Assembly: GCA_037441765.1 (NCBI GenBank)
Contig: JBBIRM010000027.1
Location: 1-24,387, forward strand
Reading direction: 5' to 3'
Origin: JBBIRM01 sp037441765
GTDB taxonomy: Bacteria > Desulfobacterota > BSN033 > UBA1163
Length of the DNA: 24,387 nucleotides
Positions within the stretch are counted from its first letter, which is position 1, and every line of letters starts with the position of its first letter. Below, piece after piece: positions 23,008 through 24,387 of this stretch. Below the pieces are notes generated by a model. The model saw nothing but the letters and a program-made list of their open reading frames with translations. It had not been told where the DNA came from and did not search any database. Both the position numbers and the translations under genes were made by a program.

Positions 23008-23959
23008 CGTCTATCTCCCATTGTGAGTTTGTTTTTTTATAGACCTCTCTTAGGATTTCTTCTGCCCCTTTTTTCAAAAGGATCTCTGCCAATTCTACAC
23101 CAAGCCTCTCTGCTTGATCTGGCGGTCCTTCCACATGATCCCTGACAAGCCTTCTTCCTTCAAGACTCCCCACCATCCCATCAATTTTAAGGATTGAATT
23201 CTCTACTCGGCCAAATCCGGCAATCGGAACCTGGCACCCCCCTCCCAATCTCCTGAGAAATGATCTTTCTGCCTTTATGGAGATAAATGAGGCAGGGTCA
23301 TTGAGATATCGAATTTTTTCTTCTGTCTCCGTATCGCCAATTCTGGATTCGATTCCCAAAGCCCCCTGCCCAATCGCAGGGAGAAAGATTTCGGGAGGAA
23401 GGATCTCTGTGACATTCATCTCGAGACCAAGTCTCTTTAAACCGGCAAGGGCAACGACAATTCCATCCAGATTTTCTGACTTTAACTTCCTCAATCGGGT
23501 ATCTAAATTCCCCCTTAAGGTTATCATCTGAAGGTCGGCTCTTAGGTGGAGAAGTTGAGCCTGCCTCCTTAGGCTGCTCGTTCCAATCTTTGCTCTTTTG
23601 TGGAGGTCTTTTAAGAGGGTCCCATCCTTAGAAATGAATGCATCTCTTGGGTCCTCACGTTTCGTGGTGACGGAAAGGTGGAGCCCCATAGGCAACTCCG
23701 TTGGAACGTCCTTGATGCTATGGACTGCAAGATCTATTTCTTTTCGAATTAAGGCTTCTTCAATCTCCTTTACAAAAAGGCCTTTTCCTCCAATCTTTGC
23801 GAGGGGGACATCAAGGATTTTATCACCTTTGGTTTTAATCCTAACCAGTGTAACCTTGAGATCGGGATGATGTTCTAACAACCGTTCTTTCACCCAGTTT
23901 GCCTGATAGAGGGCCAGTGGACTCCCACGTGTACCAATTCGAATTTCTCTGGATGTCAT
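22997..23959 (-). CDS. hemC: Hydroxymethylbilane synthase (porphobilinogen deaminase)
   Basis: Joins four porphobilinogen units into hydroxymethylbilane. 320 residues, a normal length. Seen: RIGTRGSPLALYQA (7-20), KGDKILDVPLAKIGGKGLFVKE, AVHSIKDVP (79-87) with the catalytic-type aspartate, GTSSLRRQAQL (126-136), LRGNLDTRLRKL, IGQGALGIE (197-205), and GGGCQVPIAG with Cys242, where the dipyrromethane cofactor attaches. Its ATG overlaps the galT TGA (23956-23959, ATGA), and its end overlaps hemD. Confidence 0.97.
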   Translation of the reverse strand: MTSREIRIGTRGSPLALYQANWVKERLLEHHPDLKVTLVRIKTKGDKILDVPLAKIGGKGLFVKEIEEALIRKEIDLAVHSIKDVPTELPMGLHLSVTTKREDPRDAFISKDGTLLKDLHKRAKIGTSSLRRQAQLLHLRADLQMITLRGNLDTRLRKLKSENLDGIVVALAGLKRLGLEMNVTEILPPEIFLPAIGQGALGIESRIGDTETEEKIRYLNDPASFISIKAERSFLRRLGGGCQVPIAGFGRVENSILKIDGMVGSLEGRRLVRDHVEGPPDQAERLGVELAEILLKKGAEEILREVYKKTNSQWEIDDEQ

Positions 23960-24387
23960 TGAGTTTGAATCCCTTTCAGAAATTGAGCGCAGTCTTCAGG
24001 AAGAGTGGTGTTGATGTAGATCCCTGTTCCGAGTTCAAAGCCGGCAGGGGTTGTCAGTTTTGGAACAATGACGGTATACCAGTGGTGGTGCTTGACATTT
24101 GAGTCAGGAATCGGTGCTGATCGGAGGATATAGTTGTAGTGAGGATCATTTAATCCGATAGAGATTCTCTTTAATATATCCTGAAGCACAAAGGCAAAAT
24201 CGTCTAACTCTTGATCCTATATCATCATATATGAAGAACGATGAATCTTTGGGTAGATTCGGGTTTCGAAAGGTGATCGCGAGGCGAAAGGGCAGATTGC
24301 GAGAAAGTACTTGGTCTCTTTCACCACTCGAACCTCCTGCCTAACTTCTTCCTCCATCATTCGACAGTAGATACAGTCTCCAAAGGT
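23956..24387 (-). pseudogene. galT: Galactose-1-phosphate uridylyltransferase, C-terminal part, with in-frame TAG; cut by window edge
   Basis: Only the C-terminal domain is in the window; the HPH active-site motif should lie beyond base 24387. Reading in from the edge: a CxxC metal-binding pair in GDCIYCRMMEEE, then FLAICPFASRSPFETRIYPKIH, all typical of GalT. An in-frame TAG follows at 24217-24219 (minus strand). The same frame then continues perfectly as DQELDDFAFVLQDILKRI, HHHWYTVIVPKL and AGFELGTGIYIN, all conserved GalT sequence. Relatives have an acidic residue near the stop, so a single GAG-to-TAG change would explain it. It could be a pseudogene, a sequencing error, or stop-codon read-through. 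Its stop overlaps the hemC start (ATGA). Confidence 0.75.

Overview
The window looks like a chromosomal contig piece from a Gram-negative, sigma-54-using anaerobe-type bacterium. A deltaproteobacterial/Desulfobacterota-like lineage is my best guess. It is inferred from the NtrC-type regulation, lipoprotein and LapA-type envelope proteins, zinc-type HemB, and the mix of bacterial OtsAB with archaeal/thermophile-type TreT and GpgS. No rRNA, tRNA, CRISPR array or transposase is visible. A 10-N run marks an assembly gap, so the source is probably a draft or metagenome assembly.

Layout. (1) 1-778, minus: 5' part of hemB. (2) 1008-4261, plus: glucokinase, a MarC-family membrane protein and pyruvate kinase. 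(3) 4343-7229, plus: a membrane histidine kinase overlapping an NtrC-family sigma-54 activator, which is interrupted by the N gap. It ends directly against a convergent iron-sulfur flavoprotein-like gene (7230-7943, minus). (4) 8141-9961, plus: a CLC chloride-transport protein with two CBS domains and unusual pore residues. (5) 10260-14393, plus: a tightly overlapping trehalose operon (GT20 synthase, phosphatase, internally duplicated DUF5752-like protein, TreT). It lies behind a sigma-54 promoter and a structured leader. (6) 14394-15097: gene-poor gap with a perfect palindrome, a CBS-domain gene remnant and a second sigma-54 control region. (7) 15098-21337, perhaps to 22117, plus: receiver protein, EIIA-Man-type PTS protein, GpgS, GpgP, lipoprotein, LapA-like protein, two further glycosyltransferases, and an MscS-related TM-helix protein. 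(8) 22189-24387, minus: hemD, hemC and the 3' part of galT. galT carries an in-frame TAG.

The centre of the window reads as a compatible-solute island making two nitrogen-free solutes, trehalose (two routes) and glucosylglycerate (one clear route plus a second candidate enzyme). The most notable signal is that both operons share one control architecture. Each has two 17-bp direct repeats spaced 20 bp apart, placed exactly 108 bp upstream of the GG of a GG-N10-GC sigma-54 promoter. The two 37-bp repeat blocks match at 32 of 37 positions. This suggests one NtrC-type activator, perhaps the one encoded at 5824-7229, switches on both operons. The trehalose promoter is followed by a leader with a long-range stem and T-run (an attenuator or small RNA). 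The glucosylglycerate promoter gives an almost leaderless mRNA whose first gene is a receiver domain very like that of the NtrC protein.
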